Positions 33,354 to 43,000 of a stretch of 64,000 nt of DNA are shown one piece after another (the stretch's first letter is position 1; each line of letters starts with the position of its first letter). The position numbers were made by a program, and so were the translations under genes. The stretch spans positions 682,001 through 746,000 of the forward strand of contig NZ_JBFBOG010000001.1 in NCBI RefSeq assembly GCF_040686855.1, written 5' to 3'. The DNA is from Leifsonia sp040686855. GTDB taxonomy: Bacteria > Actinomycetota > Actinomycetes > Actinomycetales > Microbacteriaceae. The notes below the pieces were generated by a model. That model had not been told where the DNA came from. It did not search any database and worked only from the letters and a program-made list of their open reading frames with translations.

Positions 33354-33919
33354 GTGCCGCTCGCTCCTACTCCGGTCTGCTGGAGGATGGTCGTCTGCAT
33401 CGTCACGGATTGGCCGGAGGACACGGTCGCGATGAAACCGACCTGCAGGTTCTGGCCGACGGCCTGGAAGATCGGGGTCGTGCCCACGGGGGTGATTCCG
33501 CCGGCGAGCCGCGTCCACGACGCGAGCTGCGTCGTCGTCGGAAGGAGGATCTTCGTCCCGTCCGGCGTCGAGCTCATGCGGATCGTCTTCGTCGACGCCT
33601 GGTAGTACCAGGCACGGCATCCCCAGGTGAGGGTCGCAGCGGTCCCGGCGGTCCGGGCGACGAGCATGATGTCGGATCCGCTCGTCTGGACGGTGAACTC
33701 GGAGGCGTTCTCGATCCCCTGGGTCAGGCTTCGCATCGCCTGTTGCGCCCCGGTGGAGGCGGAGGAACGACTGGAGATGGTGTTCTGCGACTTCGCCGCG
33801 GAAGCGAAGAGGCCGACCGCGACCCCGATGAGGAGCACCGAGAGCGCCATGGCGACGGTGAGCTCGACGAGCGTCAGGCCGGCATCCTGCGACGGACGTC
33901 GCGTCGGGATGGCGTTCAT
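33344..33919 (-). CDS. Minor prepilin, PilW-like
   Basis: A 191-residue prepilin with the class III signal DAG-LTLVELTVAM (cleavage after Gly14, Glu at +5), a single hydrophobic helix and a C-terminal domain with two cysteines (WGCRAWYYQ and GTCY). The start overlaps the preceding stop (ATGA). The position after pilA and a PilV-like gene suggests a pilus initiation complex. Confidence 0.8.
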   Translation of the reverse strand: MNAIPTRRPSQDAGLTLVELTVAMALSVLLIGVAVGLFASAAKSQNTISSRSSASTGAQQAMRSLTQGIENASEFTVQTSGSDIMLVARTAGTAATLTWGCRAWYYQASTKTIRMSSTPDGTKILLPTTTQLASWTRLAGGITPVGTTPIFQAVGQNLQVGFIATVSSGQSVTMQTTILQQTGVGASGTCY

Positions 33920-34329
33920 GATGCACTCCGTACGATCACCAAAGTCGAACCGGTGGCGACGGCCTGCAGGCTGTTGCTGCTCATGACCGTCACGCTGACC
34001 TTGACGGTACCGGGGTAGGTCGCCGGGCAGGGGCCGACCGTGCGTGTTGTGGAGAACGTGACTCCGCGGTCGTCTGTGAGCGTTCCGACGACGGCCGCGC
34101 CGTACGACTGGAGTGCCGCGCAGGTGGTGCCGATCGTCCGCGCGTCGACGAGGTTCCGGTTCACGAACTGGGTGGCCGTCGCGACGCTCACGTTGCGGAC
34201 GGAAGCTTTGAGGATGCCGATCAGGGACGGCAGAAGGGCGAGCGACAGGATCGCGAGAAGCAGCATGGCGATGAGGATCTCGATGAGGGTGAAGCCCTCG
34301 TCCTCGGATCGCTCCAGTCTGCGGATCAT
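33916..34329 (-). CDS. Minor prepilin, PilV-like
   Basis: A 137-residue prepilin with signal DEG-FTLIEILIAM and a C-terminal domain containing cysteines (TTCAALQSYG, GPCPATYPG). ATG 34329 is chosen because GGGAG lies six bases before it; an alternative ATG at 34350 has no ribosome binding site. Confidence 0.8.
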   Translation of the reverse strand: MIRRLERSEDEGFTLIEILIAMLLLAILSLALLPSLIGILKASVRNVSVATATQFVNRNLVDARTIGTTCAALQSYGAAVVGTLTDDRGVTFSTTRTVGPCPATYPGTVKVSVTVMSSNSLQAVATGSTLVIVRSAS

Positions 34330-34414
34330 CGGTCGCTCCCAGGTGTTCATTCGGGTGGGGGGAGGCAAATTCGGCGTTCGGGGCGCCGGGGTGGTGCTGC
34401 GAAACGCAGCTGAG

Positions 34415-34448
34415 GGCGGGAGGACCGGGCGAGTCCGGTCCTCCCGCC
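34415..34448 (-). terminator. Hairpin after pilA
   Basis: A perfect 14-bp stem (GGCGGGAGGACCGG and its complement, 6-nt loop) lies 7 bases after the pilA stop, followed by a second small hairpin (CTGCG-TTT-CGCAG). It could allow more pilA than downstream message, as major pilin demand would require. Confidence 0.6.
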
Positions 34449-34455
34449 GACGGGA

Positions 34456-34917
34456 TCAGCAGGCGTTGTCCTTGACCCCACCCGACTGGTCGATGTGGAA
34501 GGTCTTCTGGGTGTCGGGGCTGGTCGCTGCGATGCAGAACGTGGTCCAGTTGCCGGTCACGGACGGGGCCTGGCCCGCGCCGTAGGTGACGCTGTTGGTG
34601 ACACCGAGGTCAGACCACTTGGTGGTTCCACTGACGACGGCCGTCGGGTCCAGCACGCCGGTCGGCGCGGTGGTGACGGTGGTGCCGAACTGGGTGTAGG
34701 CGGCGACGTACGCGGTCTTGGCGTTGGTGAGGTCGGACTTGACCGAGCTCTCCTTCGCGCCGTTCTGGACGCCGATGTAGATCGGGATCGCGATCGCGGC
34801 GAGGATGCCGATGATGATCACGACGACGAGGAGCTCGATGAGGGTGAAGCCCTTCTCGGACTGCTCGGTGAGGTTGTTGCGGCGAGCGTTCAGCTTGCCC
34901 ATGAGGCGGAAGTACAT
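34456..34917 (-). CDS. pilA: Type IV major pilin
   Basis: Major pilin candidate. The leader ends EKG before FTLIELLVVVIIIGILAAIA, the archetypal type IVa N-terminus with Glu at +5. The mature protein is about 130 residues, with cysteines near the end (TTFCIAATS and the final KDNAC) that may form the D-loop bridge. ATG 34917 gives a leader of about 23 residues; an inner ATG lies at 34902. It is flanked by hairpins and stands 157 bp after pilC. Confidence 0.9.
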   Translation of the reverse strand: MYFRLMGKLNARRNNLTEQSEKGFTLIELLVVVIIIGILAAIAIPIYIGVQNGAKESSVKSDLTNAKTAYVAAYTQFGTTVTTAPTGVLDPTAVVSGTTKWSDLGVTNSVTYGAGQAPSVTGNWTTFCIAATSPDTQKTFHIDQSGGVKDNAC

Positions 34918-35074
34918 TGCTTGTCCATTCGGTCGGGCGGTCGGTGCGGGTGTGAGGGAGGATCGGTTTCGGTCCATCCGATGGCCGATGCTATGGGGCT
35001 GCGAAATTGGAGCAGAATCCCGCGATTGGGGGGTTTTCCAGGGGTTTTCCGCCCCAATGCGGGGGCCGTGGCCC

Positions 35075-36304
35075 TTAGTGGATGAGGGATGTGATCTGAA
35101 AAATGGGCAGGTAGAGGCACACGATCATGCCGCCCACCACCACGCCGAGGAAGGCGATCAGCAGCGGCTCGATCAGTGACGTCAGGGCCTCGGTGGTGGC
35201 CTCCACGTCGTCGTCGTAGAAGGTCGCCACCTTCTCGAGCATGATCTCCATCGAGCCGGCGTCCTCCCCGACCGCGATCATCTGGGAGACCATCTGCGGG
35301 AAGAACGGTTCGGCGATGAGAGGCTTGGCGATCGACTCGCCGCGACGGACGGACTCCGCCACCCGTGTCAGCGCGTCCTCGAGCACCCAGTTGCCGGAGG
35401 TCTCGCCCACGATCCTGAGGGCCTGCAGGATCGGCACGCCGGCGCCGATCATGCTCGAGAAGTTCCGGGCGAACCGCGCGATGGCGATCTTCTTGAACAG
35501 CGGGCCGAAGACCGGCAGCCGCAGCTTGAGCCGGTCGACCTGTTTTCGGACCTCGCTCTTGTTCTTGTTGTTTCGCCACCACAGCCAGAAGGCGATGATG
35601 GCGACCAGGAGGATGGGGCCTACCCAGACCATCGACTCCGAGACGGTGACGAGGATCTGCGTAGGCAGCGGCAGCTGGCCGCCGAGGCCTTCGAACATCT
35701 TCTTGAAGATCGGCACGATGAAGACCAGCATCACGATGACGGCGACGAGCGACATCACCAGCACGACGACCGGGTAGGTCATCGCGGACTTGATCGTGGA
35801 GCGGAGCTTGACCTCCTTCTCGAAGTTGGTCGCGACCGAGTCGAGCGCGTGATCGAGGAAGCCGCCGGCCTCACCCGCCCGGATCATGTTGATCATCAGG
35901 GGCGGGAAGTCCTCGGCATGCGCCGCCATCGCGGTGGACAGCGCGGTGCCCTCCTCGACGTCCTCGCGCACCTTCGCCATGATCTCCGGGAGCCGCTTGC
36001 CCTCGGCCTGGTCGGCGAGGATCGTCAGCGTCCGCAGGATCGAGATGCCCGAGCCGATCATGGTCGCCATCTGCCGGCTCAGGATGGCGAGCTCCTTGAG
36101 CTTCACACGGTGCTGGAAGCCGGGGATGGTGATCTCGCGCTGCAGGCCTGTCCCCGCGGACGCCTCGTTGATGGCGACTGGGGAGAGGCCCATGGCCTGC
36201 ATCCGGGACACCACCGCGCCTTCGCTGGCCGCGTCCAGCTTGCCGCGGACGAGCTTCCCCGCGGCGTTCCGCCCGGTGTACGCGTAGGCCGCTGAGCCGG
36301 CCAT
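35075..36304 (-). CDS. pilC: PilC, pilus platform protein (GspF family)
   Basis: Inner-membrane platform protein, 409 residues, with two GspF domains (residues about 75-195 and 280-400) and three membrane helices (VVVLVMSLVAVIVMLVFIVP, PILLVAIIAFWLWW and the C-terminal LIAFLGVVVGGMIVCLYL). The family signature LAILSRQMATMIGSGISIL is present. The ATG overlaps the pilT stop (TGATG). Confidence 0.93.
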   Translation of the reverse strand: MAGSAAYAYTGRNAAGKLVRGKLDAASEGAVVSRMQAMGLSPVAINEASAGTGLQREITIPGFQHRVKLKELAILSRQMATMIGSGISILRTLTILADQAEGKRLPEIMAKVREDVEEGTALSTAMAAHAEDFPPLMINMIRAGEAGGFLDHALDSVATNFEKEVKLRSTIKSAMTYPVVVLVMSLVAVIVMLVFIVPIFKKMFEGLGGQLPLPTQILVTVSESMVWVGPILLVAIIAFWLWWRNNKNKSEVRKQVDRLKLRLPVFGPLFKKIAIARFARNFSSMIGAGVPILQALRIVGETSGNWVLEDALTRVAESVRRGESIAKPLIAEPFFPQMVSQMIAVGEDAGSMEIMLEKVATFYDDDVEATTEALTSLIEPLLIAFLGVVVGGMIVCLYLPIFQITSLIH

Positions 36305-37881
36305 CAGCGCACCGTCCCGGAGTAGGAGTCGCCGAAGTCGACCTCCGACGCCGCGAGAGCCCGGGCGGAGGCCTCACCGGGTGACTCGACCCGCTGCACG
36401 AGCCGGCTGAAACCGGACGGGTCGTGCGCCTTCTCGAGTCCGACGCGGTGCGTGATGACGCCGCGGTTCACAAGGTCGGCCAGCTGCTGGTCCATCGTGT
36501 GCATACCCAGGTCGCGGCCGGCCTGCATCATGGAGGCGACCTGGTACGTCTTCCCCTCGCGTATGAGGTTGGCGATGGCGGGCGTCATCTTGAGGACTTC
36601 GGTCGCCACGGCGCGGCCCTTCCCGTTCGCACGCTTCACCAGGGTCTGACAGACCACGCCCTGGAGCGTCGCGGCGAGCTGGGCTCGCACCTGGTCCTGC
36701 TGGTGGGGCGGGAAGACGTCGATGACACGGTCGATGGTCTGGGGCGCATCCTGCGTGTGCAGGGTGGCGAAGACGAGGTGGCCGGTCTCGGCCGCGGTCA
36801 GCGCGACGGAGATCGTCTCCAGGTCGCGGAGCTCGCCGATGAGGATGACGTCGGGGTCCTGACGCAGGACATGCTTGAGGGCGTTCGCGAAACTGTGCGT
36901 GTCGTGGCCGACCTCGCGCTGGTTGACGATCGAGCGCTTGTGCGTGTGCATGAACTCGATCGGGTCCTCGACCGTGACGATGTGGTCGCTCCGGTTCGCG
37001 TTCACGAGGTCGATGAGCGCGGCGAGGGTCGTCGACTTGCCCGAGCCCGTCGGACCGGTGACGAGGACCAGACCGCGCGGCAGGCCGGCGAACTCGCCGA
37101 CGGCCGCGGGGATGCCGAGATCGGCGAGCTGCTTGATCTCGGTCGGGATGAGACGGAACGCCGCACCATAGGCGCCGCGCTGCTGGTACAGGTTGACGCG
37201 GAAGCGCGCGTTGGCCGAGATCGTGAAGGCGAAGTCGAGTTCGAGCTCCCGGCGGAACACGTCCGCCTGCCGGTCCGTGAGGAGGCTGAACAGAGCCTTC
37301 TCGACGCGCGGGCGATCCCACGGCGCTCCAGTTCCGACCGGACGCAGGCCGCCGTCCACGCGGATCATCGGTGGAGCGCCGACCGTGACGTGGAGGTCTG
37401 AGCCGCGCTGCTCGACGATCTGACGAAGAGCCTCGACGAGCTCCGGGTCGGCCTTGGCGAGCGCTTCGCGTTCCGCGTCGGTCAGCGTGGCGACCGGAGC
37501 GACGTCCGGCTCCCGCGCGGGCTCGGGTTCGGGCTGCGCGACCGGCTGAGCGACGGATTGCTGGATGGGCTGCGGAACCGGCTGAGCGACAGGCTGCGGA
37601 ACCGGCTGAGCGACAGGCTGCGGGAATGGCTGAGCGAACGGCTGACCGGCAGGCGGCAGGTCCTCCACCGCGCGAAGGCGGGCAGCGGCGCGCGTCAGAG
37701 GCTGCGGCACCTCCTGGGGCGCCTCGTGCGCAGCCGGTGCCGCCGGCGGAGCCGGGAATGCGACCGGCGGTGTCGTGGGCGCCGCGACCGGAGCCGGGAA
37801 CCACTCGTCCGGCCGCATCCGTTCGGGGGTGACGGGGATCTCGTAGATCGGCTTGCCCTCGGGCGGTTCCCACGTGCTCAT
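36304..37881 (-). CDS. pilT: PilT retraction ATPase with Pro/Gln-rich extension
   Basis: Hexameric ATPase that powers pilus retraction. The core from about residue 150 holds GPTGSGKSTTLAALI (Walker A), LIGELRDLETI (Walker B region), the His-box HLVFATLHTQDA and the PilT-type NLIREGKTYQ motif. Residues 1-150 are a Pro/Gln/Ala-rich extension with VAQPVPQP repeats not found in standard PilT (345-370 residues). It lies 46 bases downstream of pilB and is coupled to pilC. Confidence 0.92.
   Translation of the reverse strand: MSTWEPPEGKPIYEIPVTPERMRPDEWFPAPVAAPTTPPVAFPAPPAAPAAHEAPQEVPQPLTRAAARLRAVEDLPPAGQPFAQPFPQPVAQPVPQPVAQPVPQPIQQSVAQPVAQPEPEPAREPDVAPVATLTDAEREALAKADPELVEALRQIVEQRGSDLHVTVGAPPMIRVDGGLRPVGTGAPWDRPRVEKALFSLLTDRQADVFRRELELDFAFTISANARFRVNLYQQRGAYGAAFRLIPTEIKQLADLGIPAAVGEFAGLPRGLVLVTGPTGSGKSTTLAALIDLVNANRSDHIVTVEDPIEFMHTHKRSIVNQREVGHDTHSFANALKHVLRQDPDVILIGELRDLETISVALTAAETGHLVFATLHTQDAPQTIDRVIDVFPPHQQDQVRAQLAATLQGVVCQTLVKRANGKGRAVATEVLKMTPAIANLIREGKTYQVASMMQAGRDLGMHTMDQQLADLVNRGVITHRVGLEKAHDPSGFSRLVQRVESPGEASARALAASEVDFGDSYSGTVR
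37568..37639. repeat. 24-bp tandem repeat in pilT
   Basis: Two identical 24-bp units (37568-37591, 37592-37615) are followed by a degenerate third. Each encodes the eight-residue Gln/Pro/Val repeat in the disordered PilT N-terminus. The unit length keeps frame, so copy number could vary without breaking the gene. Confidence 0.75.
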
Positions 37882-37927
37882 CGGTCGACTCCATTCGTCT
37901 GTCGGCTCAGTGCTGCGTCGTTCATGC

Positions 37928-39598
37928 TCATGCGACCACCCGGAGGATCTCCTCGATCGAGGTCAGTCCGAGCTTGACCTTCTCCCAGCCGTCCTCGCGG
38001 AGGGTCAGCATGCCCTGCGCCCGCGCCGTCCGCTCGATCTCGGCACTCGAGGCACGGCTGACCGCCAGCCGCTCGATCTCCTCGGTCACCGTCATGACCT
38101 CGTGGAGGGCGAGACGCCCCCGGAAGCCGGTGTTCGAGCAGAAGGTGCAGCCGATCGGCTGGAAGACGGTCGGGAGGGCGCTCTCCCCGTCCCCGGTGAC
38201 CCGCAGGCGACGCACGTCCTCGTCGCTCAGCTCCTTCGGCGCCTTGCAGCGCTCGCAGAGGCGGCGCGCGAGCCGCTGAGCGACCACGCAGTCCAGGGCG
38301 GAGCCGACGAGGAACGGCTCGATGTCCATCTCCACCAGGCGCGTGACGGCGCTCGGGGCGTCGTTGGTGTGCAGCGTCGAGAGGACGAGGTGTCCGGTGA
38401 GGGCCGCCTCGATGGCGATCTGCGCCGTCTCGTGGTCGCGGATCTCACCGAGCAGGACCACGTCCGGGTCGCTCCGCAGGATGCTGCGCAGCGCGCTCGC
38501 GAAGGTCAGCCCGGCCTTGGGGTTCACCTGGACCTGATTGATCCCCGCCATGCGGTACTCCACCGGGTCCTCGACCGTGATCACGTTGATCTCGGGGCGC
38601 GACACGGCGTTCAGCGTCGTGTACAGCGTCGTCGACTTGCCGGACCCCGTCGGACCGGTGACGAGAATCATCCCGTAGGGCTTCGTGTAGGCGGCCTCGA
38701 AGGCGCGGGCATTGCGATCGAGCAGGTTGAGATCGCGCAAGGACATGCTCGTGTTCGAGTTGTCCAGGATTCGCATGACGACCTTCTCGCCCCACACCGT
38801 CGGCAGGGTGGCGACGCGGAGGTCGATCTGCCGACCGCCGTGCGCGACGGACATGCGGCCGTCCTGCGGCTTGCGTCGTTCGGCGATGTCGATGTCGCTC
38901 ATGATCTTCAGGCGGCTGGTCACGCCGTTCTGGATGCTCTTCGGCGCGCTCTGCATCTCGTGGAGGACGCCGTCGATGCGGTACCGCACCCGGAGCTCGT
39001 TCTCCCCCGGCTCGATGTGGATGTCGGAAGCGTGGTCCTGGATGGCCTGGCTCACCAGCAGGTTGACGAAGCGCACGATGGGCGCGTCGTCCTCGCTCGC
39101 CTCGGCGATGGCGATGGTCGCCTGCTGTTCGGCGTTGCTCTCCTCCTCCAGCGTGTTGGAGAGGTCGCTGAGCTCGTCGTCCGCTCGCAGGTAGCGGTCG
39201 ATCGCGCCGAGCAGGTCGCCGGCCTCGGCGACCACGCTCTGGACGGCGAGGCGAGCGGAAGCCCGGACGTCGTCGATGGCGAAGACGTCGCCCGGATTCT
39301 GCATGGCCAGGACGAGGACGTCCCCCTCGAAGCCGATGGGGAGGACGCTGTGTCGCCGGCAGATCGCGGCGGGGACGGCGGCGACCGCCGTGCGGTCGAC
39401 GGGGTAGTCGGCCAGCTCGACGAACGGGAGGCCCGCCTGCGCCGCGCGGGCGCGCGCGAGTTGCGCGGACGAGATGGCGCCACGGTCGATGAGTTCGCGC
39501 ACGACGGCCTCGTCCGCCGTGGGCTCGGTCGCCACGCGGTCGAGGTATTCGATCGGCAGGTGGCCGTGGAGGATGAGGATTTCGGTCATGGACGCCAC
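37928..39598 (-). CDS. pilB: PilB extension ATPase
   Basis: ATPase that drives pilin polymerisation, 556 residues. It has an N-terminal MshEN-like region, Walker A GPTGSGKSTTLYTTL, Walker B LLGEIRDHETAQIA and the zinc tetracysteine CERC...CTFC of GspE/PilB proteins. GTG 39598 lies 5 bases after AGGAGG and is preferred; an ATG three codons on also lacks a better site. First gene of the pilus cluster. Confidence 0.94.
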   Translation of the reverse strand: MASMTEILILHGHLPIEYLDRVATEPTADEAVVRELIDRGAISSAQLARARAAQAGLPFVELADYPVDRTAVAAVPAAICRRHSVLPIGFEGDVLVLAMQNPGDVFAIDDVRASARLAVQSVVAEAGDLLGAIDRYLRADDELSDLSNTLEEESNAEQQATIAIAEASEDDAPIVRFVNLLVSQAIQDHASDIHIEPGENELRVRYRIDGVLHEMQSAPKSIQNGVTSRLKIMSDIDIAERRKPQDGRMSVAHGGRQIDLRVATLPTVWGEKVVMRILDNSNTSMSLRDLNLLDRNARAFEAAYTKPYGMILVTGPTGSGKSTTLYTTLNAVSRPEINVITVEDPVEYRMAGINQVQVNPKAGLTFASALRSILRSDPDVVLLGEIRDHETAQIAIEAALTGHLVLSTLHTNDAPSAVTRLVEMDIEPFLVGSALDCVVAQRLARRLCERCKAPKELSDEDVRRLRVTGDGESALPTVFQPIGCTFCSNTGFRGRLALHEVMTVTEEIERLAVSRASSAEIERTARAQGMLTLREDGWEKVKLGLTSIEEILRVVA

Positions 39599-39691
39599 GG
39601 GGACCTCCTACGGAAGAGCGGCTGCCGACGGAGTCGGGTGAACGGCAGACCCTGCGGCAGGGGCGAGATCCCTTGCCGGTCGGGCGTAGTC

Positions 39692-39719
39692 ACACTAATC
39701 AGCGTGCTGATCAGGACAA
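39692..39719 (-). promoter_or_regulatory. pilB: pil operon promoter with palindrome in its spacer
   Basis: On the minus strand TTGTCC (39714-39719) is separated by 16 nt from TAGTGT (39692-39697). The spacer contains ATCAGC-AC-GCTGAT type arms (39698-39711), extended on both sides. A bound dimer here would lie between -35 and -10 and block RNA polymerase or, as with MerR proteins, remodel a short spacer. Confidence 0.55.
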
Positions 39720-39759
39720 CAGTCCCGCGACCGGGTGCCCCGCGACCGGGGGGCGCGCC

Positions 39760-39993
39760 TCAGCGCAGCTTGCCGCGGCGGCTCGCGAGGTACACGAGCA
39801 CGCCGGCGAGCACCGCGCATCCCATGGTCGTCAGCCAGTACGGGAGGGTCGCGGCGGCGTGGCCGGAGACGGCCTGCGCGACGCCGACGACGAAGCTGAC
39901 CACGGCGACGACCAGCAGCACCGCCCCGAAGCCGAGCATGGCCCGGCCGGCGGTGTCGGTGTACTGGAGGAGCTGGCGCCACATGGCGTCCAT
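39760..39993 (-). CDS. Small two-pass membrane protein
   Basis: A 77-residue protein with two hydrophobic helices (LGFGAVLLVVAVVSFVVGVA and TMGCAVLAGVLVYL) and a basic end (ASRRGKLR). No family recognised. It lies between the rpoC terminator and the pil promoter, on the same strand as both; a GGAAG precedes the ATG. Confidence 0.55.
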   Translation of the reverse strand: MDAMWRQLLQYTDTAGRAMLGFGAVLLVVAVVSFVVGVAQAVSGHAAATLPYWLTTMGCAVLAGVLVYLASRRGKLR

Positions 39994-40026
39994 TCTTCCA
40001 GACCGGATGAGCCCGGAAACGACGAA

Positions 40027-40052
40027 GGGCCCCCGGCGGAAGCCGGGGGCCC
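40027..40052 (-). terminator. Terminator after rpoC
   Basis: A perfect 11-bp stem (GGGCCCCCGGC and its complement) with a TTCC loop on the minus strand, 19 bases after the rpoC stop, followed by TTCGTCGTTTCC. Confidence 0.75.
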
Positions 40053-40071
40053 AGGTCGTACGGGTACCTGC

Positions 40072-43000
40072 TTAGTTGTAGGTGCCCGGGGTGTAGTCGT
40101 CCGAGCTGAAGCTGTCGAAGTCGACGAAGCTCAGGTCGCTCTCGTTGAACGCGGAGTCGTCGGCGAAGATGCGGTTGGGGTACCGCTCCGCCTTGGCCTC
40201 CTCCGTCGCCTCGACCGACACGTTGCGGTAGCGGGACAGGCCCGTACCGGCCGGGATGAGCTTACCGATGATGACGTTCTCCTTGAGACCGATCAGCGGG
40301 TCGGACTTGCCCTCCATGGCCGCCTGCGTCAGGACGCGGGTGGTCTCCTGGAAGGACGCGGCCGACAGCCACGACTCGGTCGCCAGCGAGGCCTTGGTGA
40401 TACCCATGACCTCCTGACGGGCGGACGCCGTCTTCTTGCCCTCCTGCAGCGCAGCGCGGTTGATCTCGTTGTACCGCGAACGGTCGACGAGCTCACCCGG
40501 CAGCAAGTCGGTGTCGCCATGGTCGACGACGGTGACCTTGCGGAGCATCTGGCGGACGATGACCTCGATGTGCTTGTCGTGGATCGGCACACCCTGCGAG
40601 CGGTAGACGCCCTGCACGCCGCCCACCAGGTGCTTCTGCACCTCGCGGACACCCTTGACGCGCAGAACCTCCTTCGGGTCGACCGTGCCGACGATCAGCT
40701 GCTGGCCGAGGTCGACGTGCTGGCCGTCCTCCACCAGGAGGGTGGAGCGCTTCAGCACCGGGTAGACGTGCGGCTCGTCGCCGTTGTCCGGGGTCAGGAT
40801 GACCTTGCGGGACTTGTCCGTCTCCTCGATGACGATGCGGCCGGCGGCCTCGGCGATCGGGGACGCACCCTTCGGGGTACGCGCCTCGAACAGCTCCTGG
40901 ACGCGCGGCAGACCCTGGGTGATGTCGTCCGCGGAGGCCGAACCACCCGTGTGGAAGGTACGCATCGTCAGCTGGGTTCCGGGCTCACCGATCGACTGGG
41001 CGGCGATGATGCCGACCGCCTCGCCGATGTCCACCAGCTTGCCGGTCGCGAGCGAACGGCCGTAGCAGGCGGCGCAGACGCCGACCGCCGACTCACAGGT
41101 CAGCACGGAGCGGACCTTGATGTCGGTGACGCCGGCGGCGACCAGCTTGTCGATGAGCACGTCGCCCACGTCCTCGCCCGCCTTCGCGACCACGGAGCCG
41201 TCCGTGCCGACCGCGTCAGCGGCCAGCGTCCGGGCGAACACCGAGTTCTCGACGTTCGGGTCGCGGGTCAGGGTGCCGTCCGCACCGACCGTGGCGATCG
41301 GCAGGTCGAGACCCTTGGTCGTGCCGCAGTCGTCCTCGCGGATGATGACATCCTGCGAGACGTCCACCAGACGACGGGTCAGGTAGCCCGAGTCCGCCGT
41401 ACGGAGAGCCGTGTCGGCCAGACCCTTACGGGCACCGTGCGTCGCGATGAAGTACTCCGCCACCGACAGACCCTCGCGGTACGAGGAGATGATCGGACGG
41501 GGGATGATCTCACCCTTCGGGTTGTTCACCAGACCGCGCATACCGGCGATGTTGCGGACCTGCAGCCAGTTACCACGGGCACCGGACGTCACCATGCGGT
41601 TGATGGTGTTGTCCGCCGGGAAGTTGGCGCGCATGGCCTCGGCGACCTCGTTGGTGGCCTCGGTCCAGATCTTGACGAGCTCCTGACGACGCTCGAGGTC
41701 GGTCGTGAGACCCTTCTCGAACTCGGAGGTGATCTTCGCCGCCTTCTTCTCGTAGCCGGCCACGATCTGCGCCTTGTTCGGCGGGGTCAGGATGTCGCTC
41801 AGCGACACCGTGACGCCCGAGCGGGTGCCCCAGTAGAAGCCGGCGTCCTTGATCAGGTCGAGCGCCGCGGCGACCTCCACCTTCGGGTACCGCTCGGCGA
41901 GGGCATTGACGATCGACGAGATCGTGCCCTTGTCGGCGACATCCTCCACGTAGGGGTAGTCGGCCGGGAGCGCCTCGTTGAAGAGGGCGCGGCCCAGCGT
42001 GGTCTCGACGATCGCGGTGATCGGCTCGGCACCCGTGTCGGCCGCGTCGGACGGCACGTAGTTGTCGAGGCGGATCTTCACCTTGGCGTTCAGGTGCAGC
42101 GTGCCCTGGTCCTTCGCGAGGATCGCCTCGGAGACCGAGGAGAACGCGCGACCCTCACCCTCAGCGCCCTCGCGGACGGTGGTGAGGTGGTGCAGACCGA
42201 TGATCATGTCCTGCGAGGGCAGGGTGACCGGGCGGCCGTCGGACGGCTTCAGGATGTTGTTCGAGGCGAGCATCAGGATGCGGGCCTCGGCCTGGGCCTC
42301 CACCGACAGCGGCAGGTGCACCGCCATCTGGTCGCCGTCGAAGTCCGCGTTGAACGCGGCGCAGACGAGCGGGTGGAGCTGGATGGCCTTGCCCTCGACC
42401 AGCTGCGGCTCGAACGCCTGGATGCCCAGACGGTGCAGCGTAGGCGCACGGTTCAGCAGCACGGGGCGCTCGCGGATGATCTCCTCGAGCACGTCCCACA
42501 CCTGCGGGCGCGAACGCTCCACCATCCGCTTCGCGGCCTTGATGTTCTGAGCGTGGCTCAGGTCGATCAGGCGCTTGATGACGAACGGCTTGAACAGCTC
42601 CAGCGCCATCTGCTTGGGCAGACCGCACTGGTGCAGCTTCAGCTGCGGACCCACGATGATGACCGAACGGCCCGAGTAGTCCACGCGCTTTCCGAGCAGG
42701 TTCTGGCGGAAACGACCCTGCTTTCCCTTCAGCATGTCGCTGAGGGACTTGAGGGCGCGGTTGCCGGTACCCGTCACGGGGCGGCCGCGGCGGCCGTTGT
42801 CGAACAGCGCGTCGACGGCCTCCTGCAGCATGCGCTTCTCGTTGTTCACGATGATCTCGGGAGCACCGAGGTCGAGCAGACGACGGAGACGGTTGTTGCG
42901 GTTGATCACGCGGCGGTACAGGTCGTTCAGGTCGGAGGTGGCGAAGCGGCCACCGTCGAGCTGGACCATCGGGCGCAGCTCCGGCGGGATCACCGGGACC

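Noticed and set aside
31686..33926. A 746-codon reading extending the PilX-like gene upstream
   Set aside because: The first 191 codons overlap the PilW-like gene in another frame and have shadow-like composition; ATG 33353 is the better start.
37568..37639. Tandem repeats as CRISPR or an intergenic minisatellite
   Set aside because: They lie within pilT in frame and encode a Gln/Pro repeat.
39599..39691. A c-di-GMP riboswitch in the pilB leader
   Set aside because: Short CTGCCG/CGGCAG pairing is possible but the conserved riboswitch core bases are not present.
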